Source: Pyronema omphalodes
Lineage: Eukaryota; Ascomycota; Pezizomycetes; Pezizales; Pyronemataceae
NCBI GenBank assembly: GCA_024516155.1
Contig: JAJJXM010000008.1
Span: 930,001 to 994,000 of the forward strand
Direction: 5' to 3'
DNA length: 64,000 bases
Part shown: one piece after another, positions 34,892 to 46,525 of the stretch
How positions within the stretch are numbered: the first letter of the stretch is position 1
Layout of the letters: the number at the start of each line of letters is the position of its first letter
Notes under the pieces: generated by a model
The model's input: the letters and a program-made list of their open reading frames with translations, nothing else
The model's database searches: none
What the model was told of the DNA's origin: nothing
Made by a program: the position numbers and the translations under genes

Positions 34892-35758
34892 GAGGATCCA
34901 GCCCTGAAGAGAAGGAATTAATCAATTGGGGGGCGATGTATGGAAAGAGAAGGAAGGAAGAAGGAAATCGCATTAAATCAGAAAGAGAAGGAAAATAATT
35001 TGAATACCTAAGTACGGGAAAATTGGGAAAAATAAGGGCGCATAACATTGAGCACATGGCGTATATTTGTTGTTTATTTTTTTTTTGTGGTGTTGGACTT
35101 TTTTTGTTTGGGGCTTGTTTTTTTTGTTGGCACCTTTTTTTGTTTTTCTGTAGAAGTCGAATTTACTGTTTTTCTTTGTAAAATCTGGAATCTTAAGTGA
35201 CTTGTGAAACATGAATAGTGACGTTATGGGATTTTCAAAAAAAAAAAAAAAAAAAAAAATAGATACCCAAAATTCGCCAACATTTGCCAAAATCTAATGT
35301 CTATCAATATCATGTTATGGTATACGAGGGACACTACTCGGCTTCGTGACACTATATCAATAACCCAAGATAAATGATGCCTCTCAGCCTGGGATTAATT
35401 CCTGGGTATCACTCACACCATCATCTATAGTACATAGCAACGTTAGCATATGGCACCATATACTCAAGACTTCTCAAGACTGGTCGAGTTCCACAAATTT
35501 CCCCAAAGCGCCGCTAAAAAAACGCCTTCTACATAACATGCAGTTCTTTCATGTCCTGGTATTGAAGCAGGAAAAAATGCCTCTGCTCATATGCCCTTGT
35601 AGAAGCCACAAGTATTGGCAGAGGACAATGGGGCAGTGGGGAGGTGGTTATGACACCGTACAAATACCTGGCTATCTCCCAGTGTTTTTGGGAATAATAT
35701 AGATTCTGTATATCAACTGTGTCGAGCATCAAAACATCAGCATTTCCAAACAACAGCT
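34892..35758. other. Intergenic, BRF1 3' flank and promoter of secreted-protein gene 2
   Basis: T-rich with a 22-base A run near 35238-35259. TATA-like AATATAG sits at 35696, about 60 bp before the next start. No gene seen. Confidence 0.5.
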
Positions 35759-36252
35759 ATGAATACCAACACCTCCTTCTCCTTCTCCTCTCTCTTCTTC
35801 TCCTTCTTTTTCTTCATTACCCTGGCATCCGCTGTATCAATCCCAAGCGAAGGACACCTCAAACCATCCCTCGAACCACGAAAAGAACTCACCGCTATTA
35901 GTCTTTACAAAAACAAAGATTTCTCTGGTTTGATATACTATAAGGCGTTTCCTAAAGATCAAGACTCTGCGTGTATTACCTTGCCTTATCAAGCGTATGT
36001 ATCCAATCACTACCATGTCATTACCCATTACCCATTACCATATCATATCATTACCAAAATTCCATCCCGTTTTTTTGAAAGAAGAGATGTTATGAAGTAA
36101 TCTATGAAGTAATGGAATAACTAACAACGATCAACGAATACAGAAGATACAGAGTAATGAGTTATACCATCGGAAACGGATGTTGTGAATTCTTTTCACA
36201 AGCGGATTGTGAAGTGTTTATGTTTACGTCTAGGAATGCTATTGTTAAGTAG
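35759..36252 (+). CDS. Small secreted protein with NGCCEFFS core (member 2)
   Basis: Two exons, 35759-35994 and 36144-36252, with donor GTATGT and acceptor ACAG; 114 residues. A signal peptide is clear: MNTNTS then a Phe-rich hydrophobic core ending LASA. The mature part has ISLYKNKDFSGL, CITLP and, after the intron, SYTIGNGCCEFFSQADCEVF, aligning with member 1 at 29029 including the intron position. Four Cys are conserved between the two (one in CIT, the CC pair, one ~5-6 residues on). It is effector-sized and secreted by prediction; actual function unknown. A beta/gamma-crystallin-like fold is one possibility. The two genes lie 6 kb apart in opposite orientation, with BRF1 between. Confidence 0.75.
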
Positions 36253-36289
36253 GATCCTCCCCCCTTCTCCCTTCCTGCTGACCTCTCGA

Positions 36290-36455
36290 CCTGCCTGCCT
36301 ACCTGCCTACCTGCCTACCTGCCTACCTGCCTACCTGCCTACCTGCCTACCTGCCTACCTGCCTACCTGCCTACCTGCCTACCTGCCTACCTGCCTACCT
36401 GCCTACCTGCCTACCTGCCTACCTGCCTACCTGCCTACCTGCCTACCTGCCTGCC
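36290..36455. repeat. 8-bp tandem repeat (CTGCCTAC)n
   Basis: About twenty units of CTGCCTAC, about 40 bp after the stop of secreted-protein gene 2. Confidence 0.95.
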
Positions 36456-36486
36456 TTCCGACCTCCCTCCTCCCCCTCCTCCCCCT

Positions 36487-36582
36487 CCTCCTCCTTCTCC
36501 TCCTTCTCCTCCTTCTCCTCCTTCTCCTCCTTCTCCTCCTTCTCCTCCTTCTCCTCCTTCTCCTCCTTCTCCTCCTTCTCCT
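36487..36582. repeat. 6-bp tandem repeat (CTCCTT)n
   Basis: About fifteen CTCCTT units follow the octamer array. Together they form a ~300-bp pyrimidine-rich block. Confidence 0.95.
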
Positions 36583-37474
36583 TACTGACCCCCTATTCCC
36601 CTCTTTATCTCTCTCTCTCTCTCTGTCTACCTATCCAACCCCCCTCCCCTCCCCTCCCCCAACCCGCTACTGATGAGAAGAACTACAATGAAAAGAACCC
36701 TGGCTGATGAAACGTTTTTTCCATAGGGACCTGGGCAAGGATAGTGACACAATCATCAGTTACAGGTGCCTCCACTATAACAGATGTGAACCGAATAAGA
36801 CATTATTGAATCAATGGTAATGGTAGAGGATACCTTGGGGGGGCGTGGTAGTCTGTAGAGGAGCGGGGGAGATCGGGGGTCAAAGGCGGAGGATGGAAGG
36901 TTTATAGATAGATTGAAATTGGGAAGCTTGATTGTGGATAGGTTACTGTAGCGGAAATTCATGGGGATTAAAGGAATCGTACAAGCTTTTGATTTCGTAC
37001 TTGTTGAAGTTTGTTAGGAGAGCCAGGGATATTTGATGATATTGCCTTAGCGCTGCTATACTGAATATTCGAACTGTATTTTTCTTCTTTCTGTCTAACT
37101 TATATCAATAAAGCTATTACATTCTTCACCTACACCTTTTTTTGCTCTGTTTACTTTGACATTTGTGCTACCGCGGGTTTTCTGCTTCGAATACTGCAGT
37201 GATGCACAGTGTACCTGCCATTCCTACAGTGTACTCCCTATGCTTGGAGAAGACGAAATCTGAGAATCTATCGTCTCAATGGCAACTTTGGATACATCAT
37301 ACACTCATGGGAAGGCTGGTATGTGAGTGGTGGTATTGAGGTATGTACTCTACATTGCCGAAATACACACTGCCAAAAACAGTCATATCGTGGATGATAG
37401 AAGACAAAGCCAACATCCAGATCCAGAATTACAGGGTGATGAGCGAGCTCAATCAGGTTCATAATATCCCCTAT
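36583..37474. other. Intergenic, no gene seen
   Basis: About 890 bp between the microsatellite block and the palindromic element. A minus-strand frame at 36756-36962 lacks features. Confidence 0.45.
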
Positions 37475-39738
37475 GTACGGCAATGCATTTGTACATGGAG
37501 GGCCAAAAGAATTTTGCCACCGAACCAACACCAGATGTATGTCGCATGCACAACATCCAACAAGTGCACTTTCGCGCACTACCACCCACCAGCCACAGAC
37601 ACCGTTGCCCCAACCATACCACACCGCTGACTAAACCACGGAAACGCGCATTACATATAGTGGTAATCCAAATGACAAAAAATATTCTTAAGCGTAAATC
37701 AAACAATTGTTAAGTAAAAGACATCAAGACTATAAAGCGCAAATAACACAGTTGTCATTAAAAAGAAATTGATGGACGGTTCTGCAGTGGCTGTTGAGAT
37801 AGTGGTGATTTAGATCGAACAGAATATTCTATGAGCGCAGATAAAGCAGTCTGTACGATGAATGAATAAAAATGGAGTGATGCAGGATGAGATTTTACAT
37901 TACAGCCCTAAGAATAGTAGATAAATGGAGTGGAAAAAGGATTTTCTTGCTGATATTCTGAGCTATCGTAGTTTTCCCCCCATAGAAACACCACAGCACG
38001 TATTGAAACTTCATAGAAACAACAAACTTTTCTTTTAGCAACGGAATGATGTCACGGTTGATTGCCTTGAGAAGCGGCTGCTCCATGTATATTTAATGCT
38101 TTCTTTCTTCACTGTATATACATAGTGGAATGATTTAGTGGCGATCGAAGGAAGGGAAATGCGAGGCGTTTTGATTTGATTGACGGTGAAATCATTCTTT
38201 TCTCCGTGGCATCATAAGCTTTTGTTTAGGTTTTAAATTTAAGGGTTTTTTTTTATCCAGAATGCTTTGTGTGATTCTTTTGGACGCGAGAGTAATGCTA
38301 ATTCTATATGTGTGACAGACCTCCCAACCGTATAGCCAGTTTACCGGGTAAAATCGTAAACCAGGTAAACTGAACTGGCAATTCACAGTTAGTTGGTGCA
38401 GTTTTGATGTCCCGGATAGACAGTTGGTTCAGTTTTGAGGGGTCCATAGAACCAGGTAACTGCAGTGCACTGATTAAACGGACTCGATAAATACAAACCA
38501 GTTCAACTGCATTGGGAACCAGTGCATGCAGAAATAAATAACGTATTCAACCTCGTTTGAACCCACCGGTGGCCGAGCTTGCCAGTATCTCAACCCTGCT
38601 CATTTCGCCAGCTTCTGGTAACCAGATTTCCTAGCCTTGGCAAAATGGCGGTGAACTTTCTCTCAGTTCTCGCGATGACTACCGAGTCTGGGCTGCTGTT
38701 TTCCGAATACAAGCAGATCATTATATCGGGCCGCCATTGAATGCAGGCAGATACTCTGGAAGTCATTGAGGGCTCAAGAGCTTCAATCGTAGGCGTCAGT
38801 TGTGATTTCTAGGGTCCAAATTAGGATAGAAGTTTTTTATGTATGCACTGAATAATATTTATTGCCCCTTCATAAACCAGTTCCTCTGGGCAAACCAGTT
38901 TTCGCAGTTTTAAACAGTTCACCTGGTTTGCCAAGCCTTGCATTCAGTTAACTGGTTTTCACAGTTTAACCAGTTTATAATACTGACAGTAAACTGAACT
39001 GGGTCGCCGTACAGTTCTCATATTCCAACAGTCCGTACAGTCCGTTTTGGCCGTCATTTCAAACTGGTTTGTACGACTGGGAGGTCTGATGTGTGATGTA
39101 TTTTTGAAAGTTTTGTGACATGCATATCAAGATTTGCCTATTCAAGGAGCTAAAAAGATCTTCACGGACATAATAAGCAAGAATCTGTAGAGAAAAGACA
39201 AAATAAAGGAAAAATGAAAGCAAGAACCATACTGATGATGACTTTATTGTTTGTTTTAAGTCATATTTACAACAGTACGGTCTTGATTTCTTCTCTGCCA
39301 GTGGTAAAAACAGTAATACCTCTAATTCTCTAATATCTTACTCTGAGCTCCGACCCCAAGAGAATCTCTATATTTTACTGATCATTATTTACTTTTATAC
39401 GCGCTGTTATACAAAATTTTCTGTAGCATTACTGCCTTTCTATTCACTTTTTTTAACTACTGCGTTATGTGCGTTTTAAAATACCGATATCATCGATTTG
39501 ATCATTGTTTTATTTGCGCTTAACAATATTCTGTGCCATTTAGATAACAAATGTACTTGCTGCGCGCTTCCGATTTTATGGAGCGCCACAGCCTGTGGTT
39601 TAGTCAGCGGTGTTTGTGGCTTGTAGGTCATGGGTAGTGGAAAGTGCACTTGTTGGATGTTGTGCATGCGACATGCATGGAGTGTTGGTTTTGTGGCAAA
39701 ATTCTTTTGGCCCTCCATGTACAAATGCATTGCCGTAC
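37475..39738. mobile_element. Palindromic DNA element with ~250-bp terminal inverted repeats
   Basis: The left end starts GTACGGCAATGCATTTGTAC at 37475; the right end, read in reverse from 39738, starts identically and stays alignable for about 250 bp (shared GAGGGCCAAAAGAATTTTGC, CATGCACAACATCCAACAAG and CCGCTGACTAAACCAC blocks). The flanking bases are TAT on both sides, a possible short target duplication. The 1.7-kb interior has no transposase frame and contains a younger nested element (38316-39088). It is therefore a non-autonomous element. Confidence 0.7.
38316..39088. mobile_element. Nested hAT-like non-autonomous element, 773 bp, with 8-bp target duplication
   Basis: The ends are inverted repeats beginning CAGACCTCCCA. 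The element is flanked on both sides by the identical octamer ATGTGTGA (38308-38315 and 39089-39096). An 8-bp duplication with CAG-starting ends is the hallmark of hAT elements. The interior has many copies of an AACCAGTT/AACTGGTT motif in both orientations and no open frame of note. The intact target duplication indicates relatively recent insertion. Confidence 0.8.
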
Positions 39739-41300
39739 TATGGTACAATAAAACGAGTGAGAGTGGTTTAGTTCAAACGCCTTAGTGGTTTAGCTAAACA
39801 CCGAAAGTGTTTAGTTAAACACCCTAAACACCAAAGTTGTTTAGTCTGATTTGAGGTGTTTAGCTAAACCACCCATCGTTGTTTGAAAGTGTTTAGTTGA
39901 ACACCCTCAAACACCGAAGTTGTTCAGTGTGATTTACGCTGTTTAGCTAAACCACCTAGCGTTGTTTTGAGTTTAGTTGAACAACTACCTTGATTTTTTT
40001 TGTGGGGTTTATTTGAACACCCTAGGGGTATTTAAATGAACACCTTCTTTTTCGCTTATTCTTTGGTGTTTATTTAAACACCCAATTTGTGTTTAAGGAT
40101 GTTTAAATAAACACCTTCTTTTTCGCTTATTCTTTGGGGTTTATTTAAACACCCTAGGGGTGTTTAGATAAACACCCAATTTGTATTTGAGGATGTTTAA
40201 ATAAACACCTTCTTTTTTGCATATTCTTTGGGGTTTATTTGAACTATCCTCAGATGTTTAGCTAAACATCCACAGTCCAATTCCTAGGGATGGTTTTTCC
40301 ATAGTTTATATAAATCACCCTGCAGTGTTTGACTGAACATTCAGTTTTAACCTGTAGAGCTGTGTTTGTTTGTTGATAGAAGTGGACATTGCCTTAGTGC
40401 GCATCCCTTCCTTATGTTCTGTTCGTTCTGCCGTTGTTGTTCCTCGTTCTTCATCTATTTCGTTCACTTGTTTCTCCACCTCCACCTTCCCCTATTGTTT
40501 GACTGTAAGTTTTTCCTCATGTCAAATGTTTGTCCCTCAACAGAATTTGCTAGTTCATACACCATACGCCACCGGAGGGACAAAAGAGAGAGAGGGGAGG
40601 GGGGGGGGGGGGGGGTGGATATGAACTTCTAGATACTCGCTGAGTCAAGTACTGCAAACCAGCCCCACAAATATCTACAATGCTAACCAGACAAACAGGA
40701 TGCTCAGAAAACCTAAGTCTATTTATTGAAGCGAACCATGATTCCAGCATATATAAGGGTTAATTAAAAAAGGCACAAAGCCAATGGTACTACACAGAGA
40801 GGAGGAGGAGGAGGAGGAGGAGGAGGAGGAGGAGGAGGAGGAGGAGGAGGAGGAGGGGTGAGGAGGAGGAGGGGTGAGGAGGGAGGTGGGAGGTGCCTGT
40901 ATGTGTACATAGAAGACCTGGCAATAGCTAGAAACATGTTACATAATGAGCGAGTGGTTTAGTAATTAATTCAACACATTCAAAAAAATATCTGAGGTGC
41001 TTGATCAAACCACTATTGTGCAAGGTGTTTGGAGGTGTTTAGTAGGTGTTTAAAGGTGTTTAATTCGGTGTTTAATTCGGTGTTTAATTCGGTGTTTAAT
41101 TCGGTGTTTAATTCGGTGTTTAATTCGGTGTTTAATTCGGTGTTTAATTCGGTGTTTAATTCGGTGTTTAATTCGGTGTTTAAAGGTGTTTAGTAGGTGT
41201 TTAAAAAGGTGTTTAGTAAATGAATTTTGTGGGTGTTTAAATTAAACACATTTTGTGGTTTAAAGTGTGGTTTAATTAAACACCTTTTTTTTGTACCACA
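39739..41300. repeat. GTGTTTA/TAAACAC palindrome-rich array with terminal inverted motif
   Basis: Two blocks (39765-40350 and 40945-41290) are filled with half-palindromes such as GTTTAGCTAAAC and TTTAAATAAACACC. The left block includes ~90-bp direct repeats (CACCTTCTTTTTCGCTTATT twice). The right block includes about ten units of GGTGTTTAATTC (41055-41180). Between them lie a G run at 40599-40615 and a GGA repeat at 40800-40855. TGGTACAA at the left end and TTGTACCA at the right end may be the termini of one element. No gene supported. Confidence 0.65.
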
Positions 41301-41487
41301 GGGTATCCTTCACTTTATGCTTCTGGGATTCACCGGAATCACACACTTCTGTCTAGCCTTATCATGCGATTGTTTTGGAGCGCTACAGCAGGATAGCAGA
41401 TGTTCATGAAGTGTGAAAAATCTATTTTGGGGAAAATATTTTAATTGCTCTTAGAGGCATCTGATTCTTTACAGGAAAAGTACTGAT

Positions 41488-42453
41488 TTACTGTTCAAAG
41501 TCCAAAACCCAGGCATCTCCAAGTCTTTCATTGTTCTCCCCCAGCCCTCCGTGCAAGTAAACCTTCTCTCCATCACCCACCGATGCATACCACCCCCGTC
41601 TCTCCGGCATGTCTCCCTTCACTTGAACCTCACTCCAAGAGTTCTGCTCAACATCATAAGCCCACACATCCCCATGGAACCTTCCTGCTCCCTCATGACC
41701 CTTATCACTCGGTTCACCCTCGCCCATAACACTAACCAAGTACCTCTTTCCCTTGACCTCAACCGGTAGCAAACACGCCACACTAGTAGCCCTCGGTGTA
41801 TCCTTCTGCTCCGGCGTAGTCCAAGTACCCTCCGCGACATCAAAAACATCCAAACCTCCCCCAACTTCCTTCTTCCCATCAAACCCTCCCATCCTAAAAA
41901 CCTTTCCCCAGGCCGCACAAATACTCGTTCCTCCTCTCGGGGCTCCGGGTGCATCTTGAAGCTTCTCCCAGTTCCCCTGATCCCATCTCCAAAGATCATT
42001 CAATCTCTTTCCCGGTTCCTGAGCACACCCAGCATGAAGATACATCCTCCCCTTATCATCCGCCGTAGCGCAATGATATGATCTCTCCTCGGGGTATTCG
42101 CCGGTAGCCTGGACTGAGGACCAGGTATTCGTAGCAAGGTTCAGGACATGAACAGTACCAGCCTCGGGAAGACAGGTCATCTGGAAACCACCGCGTCCTC
42201 CGTGGATGTATAAGCTATCATTATTGCTTGCGTAAGCAGCACCGACACGAGAGGCGGGCGAGGCGGCAAAGGTTCGGCTAGTGTGGGAAAGCTCCGGGTT
42301 CACAATGTCGATAAAATGAGCATCCGGTGCAACCGGTTGACGGGAAACTTGTTCTCCGGCAAAGACGAGGAGGTTGTTGCCGTGGAGGGCGAGAGCGTGG
42401 GAGGAGCGGGGCAGCGCGTTAGCGAGCTGGCGGAAGGTGGCGGTGAGAGACAT
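41488..42453 (-). CDS. Kelch-repeat beta-propeller protein
   Basis: Intronless minus-strand frame of 321 residues from ATG 42453 (MSLTATFRQLANALPRSSHA). At least five kelch blades are visible through the GG/AG turns and downstream Trp: LYIHGGRGG, YLHAGCAQE, FRMGGFDGK, YLVSVMGEG and YLHGGLGEN, with paired W residues (LWRWDQGNW, DVWAYDVEQNSW). No BTB or F-box and no signal peptide, so it is likely a soluble cytoplasmic protein. Similar stand-alone kelch proteins in ascomycetes are often labelled nitrile-specifier-like, but no enzymatic role can be read here. Confidence 0.85.
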   Translation of the reverse strand: MSLTATFRQLANALPRSSHALALHGNNLLVFAGEQVSRQPVAPDAHFIDIVNPELSHTSRTFAASPASRVGAAYASNNDSLYIHGGRGGFQMTCLPEAGTVHVLNLATNTWSSVQATGEYPEERSYHCATADDKGRMYLHAGCAQEPGKRLNDLWRWDQGNWEKLQDAPGAPRGGTSICAAWGKVFRMGGFDGKKEVGGGLDVFDVAEGTWTTPEQKDTPRATSVACLLPVEVKGKRYLVSVMGEGEPSDKGHEGAGRFHGDVWAYDVEQNSWSEVQVKGDMPERRGWYASVGDGEKVYLHGGLGENNERLGDAWVLDFEQ

Positions 42454-43890
42454 GGCGGTGATGCTTGGAGTTGAGAAATGGAAACATGTCTGGTGGGGTA
42501 GATGTTGCCGTTATTAATGCTTGATTCTTTGATCTTCGGTTGAGGTGCCGGGTTGAAAGGTGAGAGTGGTATCCAGCAAGGTACTCATGCGGGGATCTAG
42601 ACTCGGGTGGTGGGCCGCAGGCACGTGGTGCATCATGTGAGAGCACTCGGTTTTGGACGTCAGGTTTTTGATAACATGTTTTTTGATTTTAGAGTGATAA
42701 GGGCAATGAATAATATTTATAAAGTTCTTAGCTCAAGAGAGATTACAATATATAAATATATTCTTGACATTGAGGAATCCAGGCCGTAGGACGGAAGATC
42801 TGCGATGGAATAACCTGTTATGTACACAAGTGCTGCTGAGTATTCTATGATTTGGATTTCAGTATGTGGAATATATATCACATTTAAGAAGTACAGTACT
42901 CTCAGTGGAAAGAATGGGTGGAATAAGAAAGGTATGGTTGGTTCCTGGCTGATGACCCGTATTATGTATCACTTGAGGATTACATACAAAAATTGATATT
43001 TCCCCCAAATTTTGTATTGCTCGAATATTTTGGCTAATCCTCTTATCGTTCGATTGATCATAGATCGTTCAGTAAAAGCTTGCACTTGTGTGGGGTTTAA
43101 ATGCTGAGATTCCACGGAACATCCTGATCCTGCAGATAACAATTCTCCGTTGGAAGCCTGATTTCGTCGAGCGAAGTGAAGCGGAACATGACGGTATACC
43201 GAGTGCTGGAAGGGTAAAATCCCGTAAAGTTTGAAGTCCACACTAGCCAAGTGAACTACGAAATGATGTACTGGCATCCCCCCTCCCTCTCTCCCTTTTC
43301 TCCGTCACAGTGCCTTGTCCCGATTAGCTTGATAAAACTCCCAGTTCCTGTCCCGAGTTGTCTCAAAGAGATATCCAGTTCCAATTGACGGCTAGTATCA
43401 AAGTCAGCTTGTAAATCTTTGACTTTACTAAGCCTCACAAGTTCACCACAAAGATATGTACCTCTCATCCCCTGTTTTTGCTTTCCTTATTTTTATCAAT
43501 AGGCTGGGTATCCCTTTTAGAATAGTATGTCTATGTTTAACACGCAATATACACCCTAAATGAGGGACCTTAATAGATACACAGTCACAAGCCCCAGCTA
43601 CCAATCAGATTAAAGATAGCAAATCAAAGCGCCGCTGCATTAAGCGTGCGTTTTCCTTTCTCTATCACCACAGTAGCCTTTTCCACTAAGAACCAATCAA
43701 TGTTTTTTTGCCTCACCTTGATCCTTACATTTCTCCCATATAACTTACTTCATCTTTTAAATTTCCTCATGTCAACATTTCTTCCGACCATCCTCTGTTA
43801 TTGTGCAATGAAAATTTTCATCAAAAGTAGCTGCCACTAGGAAGCTATATATTGAGACATGAGGAGGTGGTTGGTTTTATACCGCTGCCG
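42454..43890. other. Intergenic, no gene seen
   Basis: About 1.4 kb with only short unsupported frames. The methyltransferase duplicon begins near its right end with the TTTATTTACATACAG block. Confidence 0.5.
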
Positions 43891-44764
43891 TTGTTTATTT
43901 ACATACAGCGGGAAAAGAAGAGAAAAAGACAGGAAGAACGCATGGATATCTATAACAAGACGCTGATGGGTGTAAATTGACTCACAATCTCCCACAATTA
44001 TACGTCGTAACTGGGCGTGGAACACCATATATAACATCAGTAGCTGCTAATATTTCAATCGATGTATATGCCCGTAAGTATGGCCTCTGGAACAGTTAGG
44101 TTGGTGCAGCAGTGTGATATTTGATGAAGCATTGTGGTATGCGGCACATCATTGGAACAGCAAACGCTCGTTACACACCGGGTATATATGCATGTTTTCT
44201 GCACTTTGAATTACAGCTCGCTCAGCGATAAATCGTGTGATAACTCATCACTATTACATTTGAACCGTAATTATGTGTAATGTGAGCGGCGAAACCCGGT
44301 CTTGAAGGTGGTCTGTAGAGCCGCGTCCATGGATGTGGAGGAAGGGTTCATATTTTGCCCTGTGATTGATGTTAGTTCTGGACCCACAATACACCTCACT
44401 TACATCACCTCTACCTCCACTTCTCGATTTTTGATCTCTCTGAACTCCGATCTTTCGATATGCGCCCTCATCGTAAACGCATGCGCTCCCTAAAAAGTTG
44501 AAACATGCACTTGAGCGGGATAATGGTGTTACAGGCACCAAAATTGCACTTCTGGTCCGATCGCAAGTTCCCACGTCACAGGTGAGTATGAACTGTTGGC
44601 AAGCAGTGAGCCTATCGCCAGAGGTACAGTATTCCAGCTGTCACCGGATAAGGCCGCTTGATATCTTTCATAGAAGCGGGGTGTCTATATATCATCCAGA
44701 GATCCCCACAACCAGCGAGTGTAAATTACTCCTCTGACACATCCTTCTTTGTGTTACTTTCACG
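43890..44764 (+). promoter_or_regulatory. Conserved upstream duplicon and TATA box of methyltransferase copy B
   Basis: This 870-bp upstream region is shared with copies A and C. It contains CTATATAT at 44685-44692, 73-80 bp before ATG 44765, inside a block (GAAGCGGGGTGTCTATATAT) identical in A, B and C. Co-duplication means the copies probably share regulation. Confidence 0.6.
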
Positions 44765-46185
44765 ATGCAAACTGCAAAAGGAATTGAAGTTGATCCATCG
44801 GTTGTACGTAACCCATAACAGTTGCTCCGAATCCCAGCGATTAACCAAGACATACATACATAGCTCGCGAATTCCGACGACGACGACTATGCATCTTCCG
44901 GATACGACACGAGCACACAAAGTCTGACATCCTCAGTGCAACAGTAGATGTATGAAAATGGACGGCGATACCATTCATATTACGGCACCGAGAAATATCT
45001 CATCCCCACAGACGAAACGGAGCAAGATCGGTAAGTATTAAGTTGATATCTACTGTGCATAGAGGTTTAGAAAATATGGTCTGTCGCTAAAAAATGATAT
45101 TCAAAGCCTCGATTTGCATCATGAAATCTTCAGACTAGCATGGGATGACAAGCTTCATGAGGCACCCCTCAAGGAACCGCATCGTATTCTCGACGTCGGC
45201 ACTGGAACAGGTATATGGGCCATTGATATGGCAGATCAATACCCCATGGCTGAGGTTATTGGAACCGATTTGAGCCCGTTGCAACCCAGCTGGGTGCCTA
45301 CAAACTGGTGGGGATCTATTTATATAATATTCCAGGCCTATCTTACGCTAATGTTTGGTTACTAGCCGATTTGAAGTGGACGATGCTATGAAGGATTGGA
45401 CGTTTCAAAATGTGAGGATGTAGTAACCTGCCACTTATTCCAGGCGCTCAAGATCTAATGGCGATTTTTTTTATCTTTTCCAGGACTTCTTCGACTTTAT
45501 CCATGCCCGGAATCTGAGTTCAGGTGTTACCGACTGGGACCACCTTGTTTCCGAGATGATGCGGTATGTTTTGCGGAATATGCGGGGCTCACTACTGATA
45601 TGGAATGTTCAGTTGCACTGCACCAGGCGGGTATGTAGAGCTATGTGAAAACAGTCTAACTATTCACTGTGACGATGGTATATCAAGGCCTTCACAGCCA
45701 ATCAAAGGTAATATGTTAATCAAGAAATAGGTACCATGAAGCCCGATCACGGAGTTTTAGTATTCTCCGAAAGGTTACGCGAAGCACTGCGGAAAATGGG
45801 CCGGCCTCAGCCAGATTTTGATTTCTTAAAGAATCAATTAGAAAAGGCCGGGTTTGAGGATATTCAGATGATGACTGCAAAAGAACCCTGTGGTCCATGG
45901 CCGAAGGAACCCCGCTTGAAAAAGATTGGAGCGATGACGCTCTTGAATGCACTGACTGGTTTTGAGAGTTATGGAATGGCTCTTTTTACCCGTGTTCTAG
46001 GCATGGACGTTGAGGAGGCGCGCAATATATGTCTACGCGGTATTCAAGCATCTCAAAACAAGAACTATCATGTTTATAGTTATTAGTAAGTAATGCCCCT
46101 ATTGTCTGAGGAATAACAGTTGTCTAACTAACTCAGCCTTCGGATCTATGGTCGTAAACCATTGGTGGAGAAGACACAGAGATGA
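44765..46185 (+). pseudogene. LaeA-like SAM methyltransferase, copy B, with premature TAG in exon 2
   Basis: Eight exons match copy C: 44765-44803, 44864-45030, 45107-45307, 45366-45411, 45484-45563, 45613-45677, 45731-46085 and 46137-46185. The fold is a class I methyltransferase with motif [20 protein letters not shown], the acidic-loop VIGTDLSP, the VPTNCRFEVDDA strand and a PGGYVELCE segment, ending YGRKP. In exon 2 the codon TAC(Tyr) of copies C and D is TAG here (44945-44947), stopping the protein after ~39 residues. An ATG follows immediately (44948), so a shortened enzyme lacking only the N-terminal tail could still be made. Splice signals are otherwise intact, pointing to a recent or partial loss. 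Family members of this type lie near LaeA or act as secondary-metabolite methyltransferases; no substrate can be inferred. Confidence 0.75.
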
Positions 46186-46525
46186 TATTCCCAATTTATT
46201 CCGAAATGAGATGGTCTTAATAGTTTAGATGTGCATGCATGTATATGAATACTCCCTGTAGCACAACATGGTGTCTTATTTTTCTTGAATTACCTTCAGA
46301 TACATGATGTTTGAAAGCACAGGAGTGACCTCGAGACATGCCATATCATTATTATCGAGCGTGTTCCGAATCACATAAAAATACAATGAAAACTTCCTCA
46401 CAGGACTGGCAGGTATCGAGTAGCGTCTCACGGGTTGGATCTTTATATTCGAGGGAACTACGAGTCCATAACAGTTCTATGACCATCACCAAAGTCATCA
46501 CTGATGAGCCTTTCAATTATATTTT

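Noticed and set aside
36286..36600. CRISPR-like array
   Set aside because: Direct units of 6-8 bp without spacers, in a eukaryotic sequence.
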